Positions 32,481-44,931 of a stretch of DNA of 62,000 nucleotides are shown in pieces; the stretch's first letter is position 1; every line of letters starts with the position of its first letter. The stretch is from Zygnema cylindricum (taxonomy: Eukaryota; Streptophyta; Zygnematophyceae; Zygnematales; Zygnemataceae). Location: contig JBBHKE010002343.1 of the NCBI GenBank assembly GCA_037447655.1, forward strand, positions 1 through 62,000, read 5' to 3'. The notes below the pieces were generated by a model. It ran no database searches. It was given only the letters and a program-made list of their open reading frames with translations, and was not told the DNA's origin. The position numbers and the translations under genes are program-made.

Positions 32481-34374
32481 CAAATGTGGCTATCTGTGAG
32501 AATCTGCTTCGGTATCCCTTTTCCCACCGCTTGGAAATAGGGAATTGCTATATAACGTCTCCAATATCGAAAGCGCTGGCGAGCATCTTTGTTGGAGTGT
32601 AGGTGGCATAAACAGGATAACATCCAGCTACGGAAGCATTGTTTTTCCCCCGATTCTATAAATCTAAAGGTACCACCACCTTGTTCCCCTCCAGATCCTC
32701 AAGGTCCCAAACAGTAAATTGCTCATTTTACACACTCAAACCCATATTCAACCTTGTCTATGTGGCCATTCCCAACAGAATTTCAAACTGCTTACCTTTC
32801 ACCATCAAGAAGGGAAGTTGAATTCGGACCTTCTGACCCGCGTCATTGGTGAACTCGATTAACATGCTTTGATAATTCCATGGACCGGCTGGTTCCCACT
32901 CATAATGTGCTTAAGCAGATGTTACTGGGGCATATTTCTGGTCAGAGTTCCTCAGGCATTTATAGTTGAGCCAAAGTGGTAATTAGGTTTGGGAGTTCTC
33001 GGGTGTCGACCTCTGCATCTTGGTATCCGCCATATCTATTGAGTTTGAAATTTCTCGTCCGGTCAATGATCACCGCTAGAGATAACGTATTATAATTCGT
33101 ATCTATCATGTGGGTCTTTCGGTCTGGTAACCAAAAGATTGACTTCGGTTGACCTGCGTGGTCTCTTTTCTCCCCTCCTGAGTGAATCTCCTCTCCGAGG
33201 GCATATGTGAGAATTTATTCCTGCAGGTTATGGGAAAAGGCCAGTGTTTTCGCGCGAGTGAGGGTGTAGGGCATGAGATGCTTTACTAACAGTATTGCTG
33301 GTTTGGAGGAAGGAGGTTTAGTTTTTGGCGACGAAATCGGGGAACTTGGTTCCTCTGGTTTTTCTTCCCCCCCCCACCCTGCTTCCTCATCTTCCTTGTC
33401 GAATTCTTGCTCAAGGGGCCTTTCTGAAGTTTTATCTTCCGGGCGTTCCGCCAAATATCGTTTGAACCAGTCTTCGTTTTGTCGTTTTTCCTCCTCTTCC
33501 GCCTGTTTTTCCATCTCCCGTTGTTTAGTTGGCTTATAATTCTCAAATCCGGGAGGCAATGTCTTCACAGCCTCTGGAATTGTTTGTGGGTTTGATTTCG
33601 AGACCTATCTTATCGTTCCGAATAACTCCCGTGGGTGTGAAGGACAAATGTCAAGTGGCCTTCTTGTTGTGGTCTTCTTTAGCGAGTCTTTGCTTGTCTT
33701 CTCTTTGCTCCGATGTTGAGTTACGAAGCTGCCTGCGACTGTCTCCCACGGCGACATTCCAAACTCCGCAAAAGAGGGGTCGTTCGTGATACGTTTTAGG
33801 AGGTTCCATATCCCACCCCATCACCTCGTCATCAACTTCGCCCGCTGCGGATTCCTGTTCAAGCTCCTCCAACTTTTGTAGTAATTTTTGTTTTCTCCTG
33901 TGGAGTTTTTGAGCCGCTCTCAGAGGCGGGGTTGGGGAGGGCTATTCAAACGTGGGGGGGCCAATTCTGCTGCCATTGCGCCCACTTGCTGGCTCATTTG
34001 TTGGATTATAATCTCAAGGGTTAGTCTTGTTTGCCCTGTTAGTTGTTGTTCCAATTCTTCTGTGGTGCGACGTCCCTAAGGATAAAGAAGGTGGAGAGGG
34101 AGAGGATTTACAGCAGTTTCACCTTTGTTGGTAAACAGTGCATATTGCATCATCTCTTTCGAGACCCCATTATTTCGGAAACACTGTTCGTCCTTTCGAC
34201 CCATGAAACTGCAAGCCTCACAATTGGAGCCCTTAGAGGTGTATTTACCCCTCAATTCATTAGAGATTTGCGCGAAATTTTGGAAGTTTGACTTGTCGCA
34301 ACAGGGTTTGTGACATTTTTGCATTCTCTGACCGGGGAATCGGATGGTAATTGTTTGTGTTCACCGGTGTTTTG
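32481..34374 (-). pseudogene. Gypsy gag-protease remnant, minus strand
   Basis: Read leftwards: TEELEQQLTGQTRLTLEIIIQQMSQQ (about 34060, coiled-coil-like), KLEELEQESAAGEVDDEV (33870), a Glu/Lys-rich hinge REMEKQAEEEEKRQNEDWF (33500), then VVIDRTRNFKLN and, near 32880-32700, FLMVKGKQFEILLGM, which matches the region of retropepsins just before the second conserved block in gypsy pol. Several stops. The Cys-containing piece at 34076-34324 (CHKPCCDKS, NCEACSF) is not a standard zinc knuckle and stays unassigned. Confidence 0.6.
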
Positions 34375-34622
34375 TGAAACTCTGAGACCTCCATAGGTCC
34401 CCAAAGTAGGCAGCTCACACGAAGCCTCTACGATAACCCTGACCCTTTTCTGTTCTAGCAAGAATAACTGCCACCCTGGCAGACAATTATTTTGACCACA
34501 TAATACAATCTAACGATACCCAAGTGAAGGCAAGACTCCCCTTGGTCGATAGCAAAAAGTATCTATGAATTTGCTCCCCTGAGCACTAAGTTATAAAAGG
34601 TCAAAGTTGACCTTTTGTACAG
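34375..34622 (-). repeat. Copia family A LTR, minus strand, first part (host LTR)
   Basis: Reverse complement ends in GACCTATGGAGGTCTCAGAGTTTCA, the family A LTR end with its Gag start codon, and contains the short-hairpin region. It is interrupted after 34622 by a solo LTR and continues at 35117. Confidence 0.85.
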
Positions 34623-35116
34623 TGAAACTCTGAGACCTCCATAAGTCCTCAGAGTGGAGAGCTTCCAAGAAGCCTCTAGGATAATCCTGACCCCTTTGTG
34701 TTTAAGCAAAAATAACTGCCACCCTGGCAGACAAAAACTCTGACCAACTTCAAGACGGTCCCACCGTCAATAAAAACGAATTTGTGTTTCCCCAGTCCTA
34801 ATAGGATCTCCGANNNNNNNNNNTACCGCTAGACTTAACGGCTAAGGCTACCGGCTATATCCTATCTGTCGTCCGGAAGGTACAAGGATCAAATCCTACC
34901 GTCGGCACATACATTTAAATTAAATAAATAAACCCTAATATAAAATTCCCGTAAACCTCAGGATAGCCAAGGTAGCCATGGCTCTAGCTTCCTCTCCAAT
35001 TTCTCAGTGACTGCGACAAGTTTGAGAGTTGGAGAGAGAAGTTAGAGATAGACTGCCTCGACTTCTATATATCTTTTCAGACCTAGAAAATACTAATAAA
35101 ACCATTAGTTTCTACA
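34623..35116 (-). mobile_element. Solo LTR of family A inside another A LTR, with assembly gap
   Basis: Bounded by target duplication TACAG (34618-34622, 35117-35121). It reads TGTAGAAACTAATGG to GAGTTTCA on the minus strand. It is only 494 bp because the middle is missing; the ten Ns at 34814-34823 sit in this missing part, so the true length is unknown. tRNA-like motifs on the plus strand: A box TAGACTTAACGGCTAAGGC at 34830-34848, B box GGATCAAATCC at 34886-34896. Confidence 0.88.
34814..34823. other. Assembly gap (10 N)
   Basis: A run of ten N within the solo LTR. It probably stands for several hundred bases of LTR U3/leader sequence present in the full-length A LTRs. Confidence 0.95.
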
Positions 35117-35831
35117 TACAGAAGCTCTCTAGGAGAGAGGGTCCAATCTATCAAATTTTTCTAAGTCTTATCTCTCTCTAAAACTCTATCTATTGAAGTA
35201 CGACACAAATCATGATACTGTATCGTACAGAAAGGTACAGGTGCCGGTGTACTTTATGTAAGACCATTATACGACATGGCCAACAAGTTGACACATGTCA
35301 TTTTAGGATTCGTTCTTGTAATCCCCAGAGATGCCGTATTCCAATATGGTTGTGCCTTCTGTTAATCGATGTGACGTTGACCGCAAATCGCCGGAATCCT
35401 ATTTCGCGATCTCGACATGCTTCGTATCCATCCCATTAAACCGGATTTCAATCATAGGCGTCATAAATACTTGCGTGATATTTATTTCGCCTTCGAAACA
35501 AAGTGCTATGAATTCGTTTCGGATATTCCGTAAGCCGTACATTACAAACTCTATCTTTGTCCAAATATTCCGTTAAATGAAATAGCCTACGTGTACATAT
35601 TTATGTAATTATCAAACCCTATATTGTATAACCTTGATCATAGTCTAATTAGCTTAGGCTACCGGCTACCGGCGGCTTTGACGGACGGTAGGTACCAGGT
35701 TTAAATCCCCAGTCCCTCAATATCTATTTTGGTCATTTTACTAATCTAATGTCTTTCCCCGTTTGGATAGCATAGGCGGCCATGGCTCTATCTCCCTCTC
35801 CAACTTTAAGTGATTGCGACAAGTATGTTAC
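35117..35831 (-). repeat. Copia family A-like LTR, minus strand, second part
   Basis: Continues the LTR from 34622: GAAGCTCTCTAGGAGAGAGGG, GTAC cluster, then tRNA-like motifs on the plus strand (A box 35641-35659, B box GGTTTAAATCC 35698-35708), the AGCCATGG palindrome and half of the U3 hairpin (TGATTGCGACAAGT). It is cut at about 35831 by H LTR sequence, so its own start is lost. Confidence 0.82.
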
Positions 35832-35989
35832 TATTTCGTTCGTCCCAGATCAATATATCTATATGTTCACTCCCCCAATCCGTGAATCCATTCGAACCTC
35901 CAGAGTAAATTCATTCAACAAATTACACACGAAACGTCGTGTGCGCACAAAGTGTGTAGTACTCACGAAACTAAGTTTTCAAAACAACA
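35832..35989 (-). repeat. Family H LTR fragment, minus strand
   Basis: Matches the start of the H LTR at 40560-40722 (CACTCCCCCAATCCG, ACGAAACGTCG, TTTTCAAAACAACA) and abuts copia RT sequence at 35990. Only the first 150 bp or so of the LTR remain. Confidence 0.75.
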
Positions 35990-36650
35990 GTGATGATCTT
36001 AGACAATCAGATGAGTCCAAAGGAGAGAGAGTTTATGAATTCTATCCCTTATAGAGAGGTCGTAGGAAGTTTAATCTTTTTTATGAACTTTACCAGGCCA
36101 GACATAGCAGCAGCAGTTGGAGTACTCATTAGGAGTCTTAATGATCCTAGGAAGAGAGACTAGGAGGCATCCAAGAGAGTCATGAGATATGTGGTGGGAA
36201 CTAGAAAGTTATGGTTGCATTTGGTAGGGGAGCACACTGACATCACTACTTGGAGTGATGCCAGTTATGGGGACGCATCTATGAGAAGATGCACTTCTGG
36301 ATATGTGTTGTATGTTGGGGAAGGTGCATGCTGTTGGAGCAGTAAGCAACAAAAGGTGGTTGCTCAATCTACTATGGAGGCTAAATACATGGCCTCTTGT
36401 TCTGCGGTGAAAGAGTTGATGTGGGTCAAGTCCTTGCTAAAAGAATTGGGGTATATGAAGGAGGGAGTGCATGAAGTGTTTTGTGACATTCAAGGTGCCA
36501 TTGCAATTGTAGCTTATCCAAAACATCATTTTAAAGCTAAGCATATGGACATAAGATTGAGTTTTGTGAGGGAAAAAGTTGAGAATAAGATTGTGAATCT
36601 TGTATATAGATCTGATGAGGAAATGGTGGCTTATATGATGACAAAACCAG
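35990..36650 (+). pseudogene. Copia element I: end of RT and RNase H
   Basis: Begins MILDNQMSPKEREFMNSIPY in the RT tail, has one stop at about 36160, and then an uninterrupted RNase H with TWSDASYGDASMRRCTSGYVLY, STMEAKYMA, VFCDIQGA (Asn of CDNQ changed) and HMDIRLSFVREK. It reads into DEEMVAYMMTKP, where the H solo LTR was inserted. It closely resembles family B elements B2 and E. Confidence 0.9.
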
Positions 36651-37678
36651 TGCTGATTTGAGGCAGCTGGTACCACTGAAGAAGATGAAGAAGCACCGGC
36701 AGTTGCCATGATAATCAATTGTGCAAAGAGGAAACTCTCACGAAATCCCACAAACAACCAACTTCACAATGAAGCCCCAAACAAACAAGACACACCCTAG
36801 GTCTGCAAATTTGCCACAATATAAAATATACACCAAAGATCCCACATGCACAATTTCACAAAGTTCTGTTAAAAGATCACAATGATCTTATAATTCAAAC
36901 ACACCCAAAAACTGCTTCGCAGTTTTTTCCTACACAACAATCCTTCTTTTCCTAAAGTAATCTAAGTCCTATATATACAAGTGAGCCTACGGTTGATCAC
37001 ACCGTACTACAACTAGCGTGGTCAATCGGTACACTACTCTTCATTAACAAAATCCCACTGTCGAATGCACATAATTATTTCCACCAATCAGACAGCAGCT
37101 AGAAATGAAATAGTACGCGGTAAAAGTTCGTCCGCTGAAATGACGGTACAGCCAATTCTTCTCTTCCAAAAATGACGGCGACTCCGTCCGCTTTCCACGT
37201 ATTCTTTCATCACCGAAGATGAACCTCCAGGTGTAACTTTGGTCCTCAAATGTAACTGTACCTTTTCTTCTAGAACAACCAAACTTGACCTTCTCACGGA
37301 CCGACACGTGTGCCTGAAGTGCACCGAATCTGTGTACTCCCTTTCGAGTTACATACTAATTAATTATGTCCCCGTCAATTTATCTTCACACAAAGTGACT
37401 CATTTTTAGAACACCTTTGTTGTGCAGACTGCTATAGCTGCAATGATTCTGCTACGACTGCTACGACTGCTACGACTGCTATGACTGCTATGACTGCTAT
37501 GATCCGTCAGCGCAGCTGTGATATTAGAGCAGCGCAGCTGCGATGTCAGATCACAGCAGCTTAGTAGCACAGCTACAAGTGTAGAGTGCTCAAGGCTTCT
37601 AGCTGCGATGTCAGACTTAGCGCAGCATGGCAACATAGCAGCAAGATATAGAGAGAACTCAAGGTTTCCAAAACAACA
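36651..37678 (-). mobile_element. Solo LTR of family H, minus strand
   Basis: 1,028 bp, TG...CA ends, flanked by ACCAG (36646-36650 and 37679-37683); removing it rejoins the copia tail TKPVPSPKLKYC exactly. Read on the minus strand it begins TGTTGTTTTGGAAACC like the H LTRs at 40722 and 60926. It contains a TATA-like TATATATAGG (about 36971) and a 9-bp tandem repeat. It lacks the tRNA-like module found in the other families. Confidence 0.92.
37450..37503. repeat. 9-bp minisatellite, six units
   Basis: Six consecutive 9-bp units TGCTACGAC or TGCTATGAC/T lie inside the H solo LTR. The neighbouring 37505-37620 is rich in CAGCTGCGATGTCAG-like words, as if derived from older copies of the same repeat. 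Confidence 0.9.
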
Positions 37679-37683
37679 ACCAG

Positions 37684-37761
37684 TGCCCTCTCCTAAATTG
37701 AAATATTGTAGAGAGAATGTGGACTAAAACTGAAGGTAAAATTAGACTAGAAAATAAGGGT
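37684..37761 (+). pseudogene. Copia element I: pol tail and polypurine tract
   Basis: TGCCCTCTCCTAAATTG encodes the conserved PSPKLKYC tail after the solo LTR, followed by the tract AGAAAATAAGGGT before the 3' LTR. Confidence 0.85.
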
Positions 37762-38796
37762 TGTGGTGAAATTACTAGATTTCTAGAGTATTTTCTAGGT
37801 TTAAATATGTTAGTATTAAAAAAAAAAAAAAGGACAGACAGCATGCCTCCACCTCCTCTCTCTAGCCCCTATACTTGTTTTAGTCACTTAAGGATAGAGA
37901 GGGTGGTTTATCCATGGCTACCTTAGTTTAACAGGCAGTTATTTTTAGTAGGTTACAAAAAATATATCTGACGGACCCGGGATTTGATCCCGGTACCAGC
38001 CGTTCGTCAAGTTGGCCGATAGCGGTCTGCTTTATCGTATTGGACTACGATCAATGCTAAATGCTATAGTATGTGTTAGATATATATTTATTTAAGAAGG
38101 AACAAATTCATTTAACTGAAACTGTATACGTCATGCATAGATACAGTATTATAAAGTACAAAGTTCGATACTATTGCGAAACGGATACTGCAAATTTTGT
38201 TTTGACAGCGAAACAAATGTCGCGCAAGTGTGTATAACGATTGAGATTGCATTTCGGTTCAAAACCAACGGCGCACTTTATCGCCGAAATCTCAAAGTAG
38301 TCACTTTGGCTTTTTGTGACATGGCATGACCTAGCGCCACGTGGAGAGATCATATTTGGTCGCGGGAATTCTAAGGAACCTATGGACGAGTAAAAGGAGG
38401 GCAGGCGTCCAAGTAATAGCCTTGTTGTACATTTGTCGTACAAAAGGAACAGCGGTAGTAGTACTTTCAGGTACGGTTCAACAATATAATTAATCCGTTT
38501 TTCAGTAGATAGGAGTTATTAGAGGGAATCAGGACTTCGTGTTTTTTACAGTCACCTCTCCCCTTGAGGTGTTGTATAAAATAGGCATCTTTTCCACCCC
38601 ATAACTTATCGCCTGGTTGGGCGTTTTCAAAGATTCTTTTTCCTGCATACTTAGGGGAGTCCAGGCTGCACAAGGGTGCAGTCAAATTGTCTGCTTATCT
38701 GCTTGGGTAGCAGTGGTTGCCATTGAAAGTGGGTTAGTTAGTAATTATCTAGAGGCTTCCAGTATTCTGTAGTCCAATGGATGACACAGAATTGCA
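37762..38796 (+). repeat. Copia element I 3' LTR, family B type
   Basis: 1,035 bp, ends GAATTGCA. Antisense tRNA-like motifs (B box about 37980-37990, A box 38029-38047), U3 hairpin, GCGCCACGTGG G-box. Hairpin CTGCAC-AAGG-GTGCAG (38666-38681) shows a base-pair change relative to families A, C and D. Confidence 0.86.
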
Positions 38797-39459
38797 AGGG
38801 GGCGTGAGTTGGTGATGGTGGACGGGAAGAAGAAGAGGGAAGATCACGGGATGGATGTGGAGGGGATGGAGGAGAGGAGGCAGATCTCAATGAAACGTGT
38901 ATCCTCTCGTGCTGTCGCAATTCCACCAACGCTTTTGCTGCGGATAAGGTATTTATGGAGACCAAGGTGGGCGCGCCTCTAGGAGAAGCACCAAGGTCAG
39001 GCCGGAAATATGCGTCCAAACCCTTCCCATTAGGTCCTGTGGTTTCTCCCCCTTCTCGTTGATGAAGAGTATCCCCGTCAGTTTCCAAAGGGGGCATCCC
39101 CAATGGCGGTCTTTAGATAGAAACGGGTTCCTGAACTGGTGCTTCGGGGTGTGTCCTGTTCCCGCGAGTAAGGGTTATTTGCCTGCTGAGGAGCCCACTA
39201 GACCTACGCCGCGCTTCCCTAATAAGGTTCAACTCGTGTTCCCATGAAGTTCTTCTTTCTACCTCCAAAGCTTCCTTGTCTATGGTGATGGGTCTGGCCC
39301 CCGCCGTAGCCTTTCCTTATGATACCAAAACATTTACCAGTCCTTGATCCCTGCTGACTACTTTGGTCAAATCTGTTATTCCTGTGCTCGGAACCTCTGG
39401 ATCGGTAGGTCTTGTCTACCACAATCTGTTGTCCATAGCCATTTTCAGCCATGGATTTA
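38797..39459 (-). pseudogene. Gypsy gag remnant, minus strand
   Basis: Reads ENGYGQQIVVDKTYRSRG, SFGGRKKNFMGT and further left GKGLDAYFRPDLG and a Ser/Pro-rich end. The middle (39150-39290) repeats at 41590-41700 (GCCCACTAGACCTACGCC), so the two are copies of one gypsy family. I infer gag from its position relative to 41581-42300 and composition; no zinc knuckle is seen. Confidence 0.5.
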
Positions 39460-40722
39460 CCCTCGGAAGCACCACAGACTACCTAAAAACAGCCTACTTT
39501 GAATCAACACAGAATTCTACAAAAATAACAAAACAAGATGAAACTACAATCACAAACATTTATTCGGCTATAGAATAACCTTACAAAGTTTCAGACAAAT
39601 ATAATATATAGAGTGATCACATCATCTAGTCAAAGTTCCAAAAAAACATTTTGCTAAAACTTTGATAAAACCGACCAACTTCACAATGACGTTAAGCACA
39701 TAACAGAAACACAATAGGCCTAAAAATCTGTAGTAATGTATAAAATACAAGGAGGAACATACATGCAAAATTTCACATAATTTTGCCAGCAAATTTGAGA
39801 GCAATCCTCAGATAAAATTACCAAAAAATCACCATAAACAGTTTTTGTCCAGAAAAGTTCCTAAGACTAAAAATGACTAAGTCCTTCAAATATACACGAG
39901 CTAGGTATACCAGCCGTACGCAATCTACTAGCTACCTCTATTAATGTTAGTATACCCGAATACTTTGAGGTATGTCAAAATGAGTAAATCTACACTAATA
40001 ACTAATACACATAAAGACAAACCATTTTTGTAAATATTTACAAAGTACACACAATCTTACAAAATCGTATGCTCACTCATGCTGAGTCACTCAATGGAAC
40101 TCCTCGAATTTCGTCAAACAATCCGGGACGTCCAAAATAAACATCGTGTGATTGACACGATTTCGTGTCCCCATTACTTGAAAAATATCGGCGGCCTATA
40201 TCCGCCTTCCGTTGATCTTATTCGGCACCCTTGATGTCGCGCCACGTGGTCACAAAAATCTAAACGAAATCCACGCGAGTCGTCAAATATCCCACGACTT
40301 CGCGAAGCAAATTCAGTCATTCACGTCCACTTGTTAAAATAATAATCGTACAACCGAAATCATTTCCGTACCGCAGCCGCATCCTTTGCAATAAATGCAG
40401 CAAATAAAGTACACGTCATTTGTCATTAATGTCGCTTGTCGCATATAAATTACATTTGCTCTAATTATATGTTCCGTACCGGCGATGCACATTTTGTAAA
40501 CTTCACATCGGAACGCGTCGCGATCCGCCGTCCATTTCTTAACGCATTCCGCGCCACTCAATTACTACCTCACGTCCCTTTAATTTTACTCGTACATTTA
40601 CTCCCCCAATCCGCAAATCCATTCGAACCACCACATTACTTTCGATAATATATTACGCACGCGAAACGTCGCGTGCGCACAAAATGTCGAGTACGTACGA
40701 AACCAACTTTTCAAAAACAACA
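39460..40722 (-). repeat. Family H LTR, minus strand (3' LTR)
   Basis: Minus-strand start TGTTGTTTTTGAAAAG at 40722, preceded by the polypurine tract CTAAATTTTTGGGGGAG (40723-40739 reversed). The far end near 39490 matches the sequence at 61910-61945 (TTTCATCTTGTTTTGTT and TAGAATTCTGTG). The left boundary is approximate. Confidence 0.75.
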
Positions 40723-41580
40723 CTCCCCCAAAAATTTAGTTTCGTACACTCGGAATAAAATATGCATCGTTTCCAATGTAACTGTACATTTCCGTACCCC
40801 CAAATTTACTCCTTTTTTTTCGTTCAAACGTCACCACTGCTTCCGCTGACGTCACCACTACTTCAGGTGCTTGCTGCCATGTCTTCCAAATTCCATCCTT
40901 CCTAAATACACCATTGCTTCCGCTTCATCTTTCTAGGTTTTCAAAAATAAAAATATAAACTTTCCTTTTCAACCAATTTCAAAATTCAAAATGCTAAATC
41001 CGAAATTCCACAAAAATTACTAAATGTCAAAGATAACCACCTCCATAAAATTACTTTTCACGTTGTTTTCTTTTAACCACTTTTTGCACATGTTTTCTTC
41101 TATGGTTCATCTTTTGAATTCTACTTCTTTTCTTCGTTTTCTTCATAAATTTTGGTATTCTCTCAATTTTCACATTTTTATTTTCTTTTTCAATAATATA
41201 AACAACCTCATTTACTCCACTTTTCTTGACCTTTTTTCTCTCTCTTTCTCTAAGTGCATTAATCTCCTAATGCAAATTATTTTCAGTTTCCACTTCCAAG
41301 TGACCTTCACTTACTCTAGCTATTCTCACTTCAATAACCTCTTCCTCTTGTAAATCTTTATCACTCACCAATCTCTTTTCGCAAAAATTGACAAAAACCG
41401 AATCCTTTTCTTTCACCTATTTCTCCACTCCATTTTTGGTGAAAACAAATTTTTCTCTTCCTTCCTCATTTTCCATAAATCGAAAAACAATAGTCGGCAA
41501 ATATACAAATTCGTTGATTGGAAGTGTAACTCTTCGTGTAGGGGGTCGAACTCGATTGTCATCCCATCCGTTTTGATGTT
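40723..41580 (-). pseudogene. Family H internal 3' region, minus strand
   Basis: Minus-strand reading gives fragments rich in Glu and Lys (EEVIEVRIARVSEGHLEVE, EINALRERERKK), similar in style to 60000-60900 upstream of the plus-strand H LTR. No protease, integrase or RT motif is seen, so H copies here may also be non-autonomous. The plus-strand frames of this T-rich region are shadows. Confidence 0.5.
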
Positions 41581-42300
41581 TCGCGAGTAGGGGTTGTTTG
41601 CCCGCTGAGAAGCCCACTAGACCTACGCCGCGCTTCTCTAATAAAGTTCAACTCATGTTCCCATGTATTTCTTCTTTCTTCCTCCAAAGCTTCCCAATCT
41701 ACGATGTTCCCTCCAATGTTGCTCTAGTACGGACCGAGAGGAACTGCTTTCCAAAGTGCTACTAAGAATCTCAACTACCCCTTCTACTGGCTTGACTATC
41801 TGTGCGCGGTCGGTAAGGGCTACTCTTCAAACATTCATTTTTTTCACCTTCAACTCATGTAGATTGTGAAGGGCTAAAAGCTCTTTCCAACCTGGCCGAC
41901 AACAATGTGCCAAATTCTTCAGATCTATAGGGATCTCTGCCTTGGAAACCTTAGGCCTAATATGGAACCCAACTTTAACGAAATGTCCGGCAAATGTTTC
42001 CTTTTGGGCCAAAACCTTCTGGCTCGTAGTAGGTGATGACGTCTTCTTTTCCTCAGCTTGGGCCCTGGCGGCTTCGGCCAATGACATGAACTGCTCAGGG
42101 GTTATGCTCGGTGGAGGTGCAGGGAAAGGCGCCCCCTTGGGTTCATTTGCCGTAGAATCGAAAACAGATGCCACCGGGACAAATTCCTCGGACAGCTGAG
42201 GCTCGGGTTCCGGTGCTAGTACTTGGGGTCTATCTTGCTCTTCGGATCCGTTATCCTGAGCCCTTTTCTCTTAGACCTCTCCCCCTCCCATGGTGCAATG
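41581..42300 (-). pseudogene. Gypsy gag N-terminal remnant, minus strand
   Basis: Reads leftwards VASVFDSTANEPKGAPFPAPPPS, ITPEQFMSLAEAARAQAEEKK, then NLAHCCRPGWKELLALHNLHELKVKK. Start near the LTR at 42300 and Pro-rich/coiled-coil character fit a gypsy gag leader. Identification rests mainly on its position next to a gypsy LTR. Confidence 0.5.
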
Positions 42301-43450
42301 GATGACCGGAAAGGAGGTCCTACTTACAACCCTAACTCCTCTTAAAAAGATGAGGTTCTCTTAAACTAAAGCTCCTATCCCTTTTGTGCTGAAAGAGATT
42401 GGGTGCTCTTGCAGTATCGTGCTGCTGCGGTGGAAGTCTAACAAATATTCCCTCAAAAACCACTATTCTGGTCCAAAAGATTTTAGTAGTTAACCTCGGC
42501 TGAAATGCAACCAAAGCCCAAAACGGACTACCAAAGAGAGAAAAAAGACACTCCCAAGCAGAATAATGGAAAAATAAAAGAATAATATGTTGTTTCAGAA
42601 TTAACAATATCACCTTGCCTTAGAAAAATAGAGATAATGATACGATTCTGAATAATAGCAAGCTAGCTTAACATACCCCCAAAAGAATCGCTGACAACAA
42701 AAGGAGACAACATCTCTCTTGAAGACTCCGAAACAGGTAATGTACTCGTTAACTCCTCGGTTTTCGCAACTTGGAACCGGCAATACCCCTCTCGGTATCA
42801 AACACCCACAAGTCCCAAATCGCCCAAAAAGGAAAGATAGTGCCAACTACCCAACCAAACTACGATTTCCACAAAGGACAAAGGCAAACTAACATGGCAG
42901 TAGGGTCACAATCACATAACAAATAAAAGTTCTCCAAAAGAAGATTTGTTAGAATTTTTAAGCTTTTTATCAAGAGAAAGTACTAAAACAGCAGCCAATC
43001 TCTTTCGGCCCCAAACACCTTATACAACAGAGTTTGTCCGGTTTCAGATCCAAAAGGTCAACGCAATGCAAAGAGCCAATGAGCGGAGAGCATTTGCTAT
43101 CGAGCTGACATAGGACAAATAAAACCGTACCACACTTAGGGCAAAAAGTTCTGCTTCAGACTCCAGCTAAATCTGGAACTGAGAGTCCAAATTCGAACCA
43201 CTAATCCACCAAAAATCCTGAACTAGCGTAGAAACACCAGACTTTGACCTATGGTAATTAATGGGACGAAAGTCAGTTCAACCTGAATTGAATTCTTATC
43301 GACAGCTTAGAGCATAATCTAAATGATAATCGAAAAAGTTACGTGGCATCCACAATGTACCCCCCACTAGGGCAAGCGGAAGCTAGTCCCCGTTAACAGA
43401 ATTGCAATATTTAACACAGGTGAACTTGGCCACCAGCCTCCGTTAAGCGT
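42301..43450 (-). repeat. Gypsy LTR, minus strand
   Basis: Reverse complement shares several blocks with 4105-4620 of the plus-strand gypsy LTR: GGACAAACTCTG with a TATA-like box, GGGTAGTTGGCACTATCT, and GGCAAGGTGATATTGTTA. Boundaries are approximate. 43451-43574 holds nothing I can identify. Confidence 0.6.
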
Positions 43451-43574
43451 GAAATATATTGCGTCCTACTCAGTTTGGAAAAATAGAAGAATTATGTCCG
43501 GCTTGGTACACTCGTTCCTCCGTACTCTGATAACCATACAAGGAAAAAAGGGTACGCAAATCCTTGGTGAAATA

Positions 43575-43950
43575 TACGGGTGCCTGTAAAACACAAGAGC
43601 TTGACATATTTGAGTATGAGAATGGAGTGATATTTGTTGCTTTCTATGTTGATGATTTGTTAGTTTTAAGCAAGTCCTTAGATAAGATTAATAAATTAAA
43701 ACAAGCTTTGAGAAGTCGATTTGACATGAAAGATCTGGGCGAAGAAAATTACATTTTGAGAATTCAAATAGAAAGGGATAGAGGGAATAGAATTATAAGA
43801 CTCACTCATAAAAAAGCTATCGGTAATATGCTAGAAAAGTTTCAGATGGAGAAAGCAAATGGATGTACCACTCCCATGGATTTTAAAAAAGTGCCAGAGG
43901 GGAGTGAGGAGTGAAAAATATTGATTTTGAACGATGAGATGGAAGAGGAA
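43575..43950 (+). pseudogene. Copia element G: RT fragment
   Basis: Starts in mid-RT with EYENGVIFVAFYVDDLLVLSKSLDK (catalytic DD kept), then LGEENYILRIQIERDRGNRIIRL and EKFQMEKANGCTTPMDF. A stop at 43912 follows. It is cut by F at 43950 and resumes at 50051 with EKRFMERIPY. Everything upstream (gag to mid-RT, 5' LTR) is missing. Confidence 0.9.

Positions 43951-44931
<981 letters not shown>

Noticed and set aside
33273-33539. Ser-rich plus-strand frame
   Set aside because: Complement of the charged hinge of the minus-strand gypsy remnant.
34076-34324. Zinc knuckle in minus-strand gypsy sequence (CHKPCCDKS, NCEACSF)
   Set aside because: The Cys spacing does not fit CX2CX4HX4C, and the His is missing. 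Left unassigned.
37450-37503. CRISPR-like array
   Set aside because: 9-bp head-to-tail units without spacers in an LTR. A minisatellite, not a CRISPR.
41024-41353. 109-residue plus-strand frame rich in Phe, Ser and Leu
   Set aside because: It is the complement of Glu/Lys-rich minus-strand H sequence and has no recognisable features, so it is a shadow.
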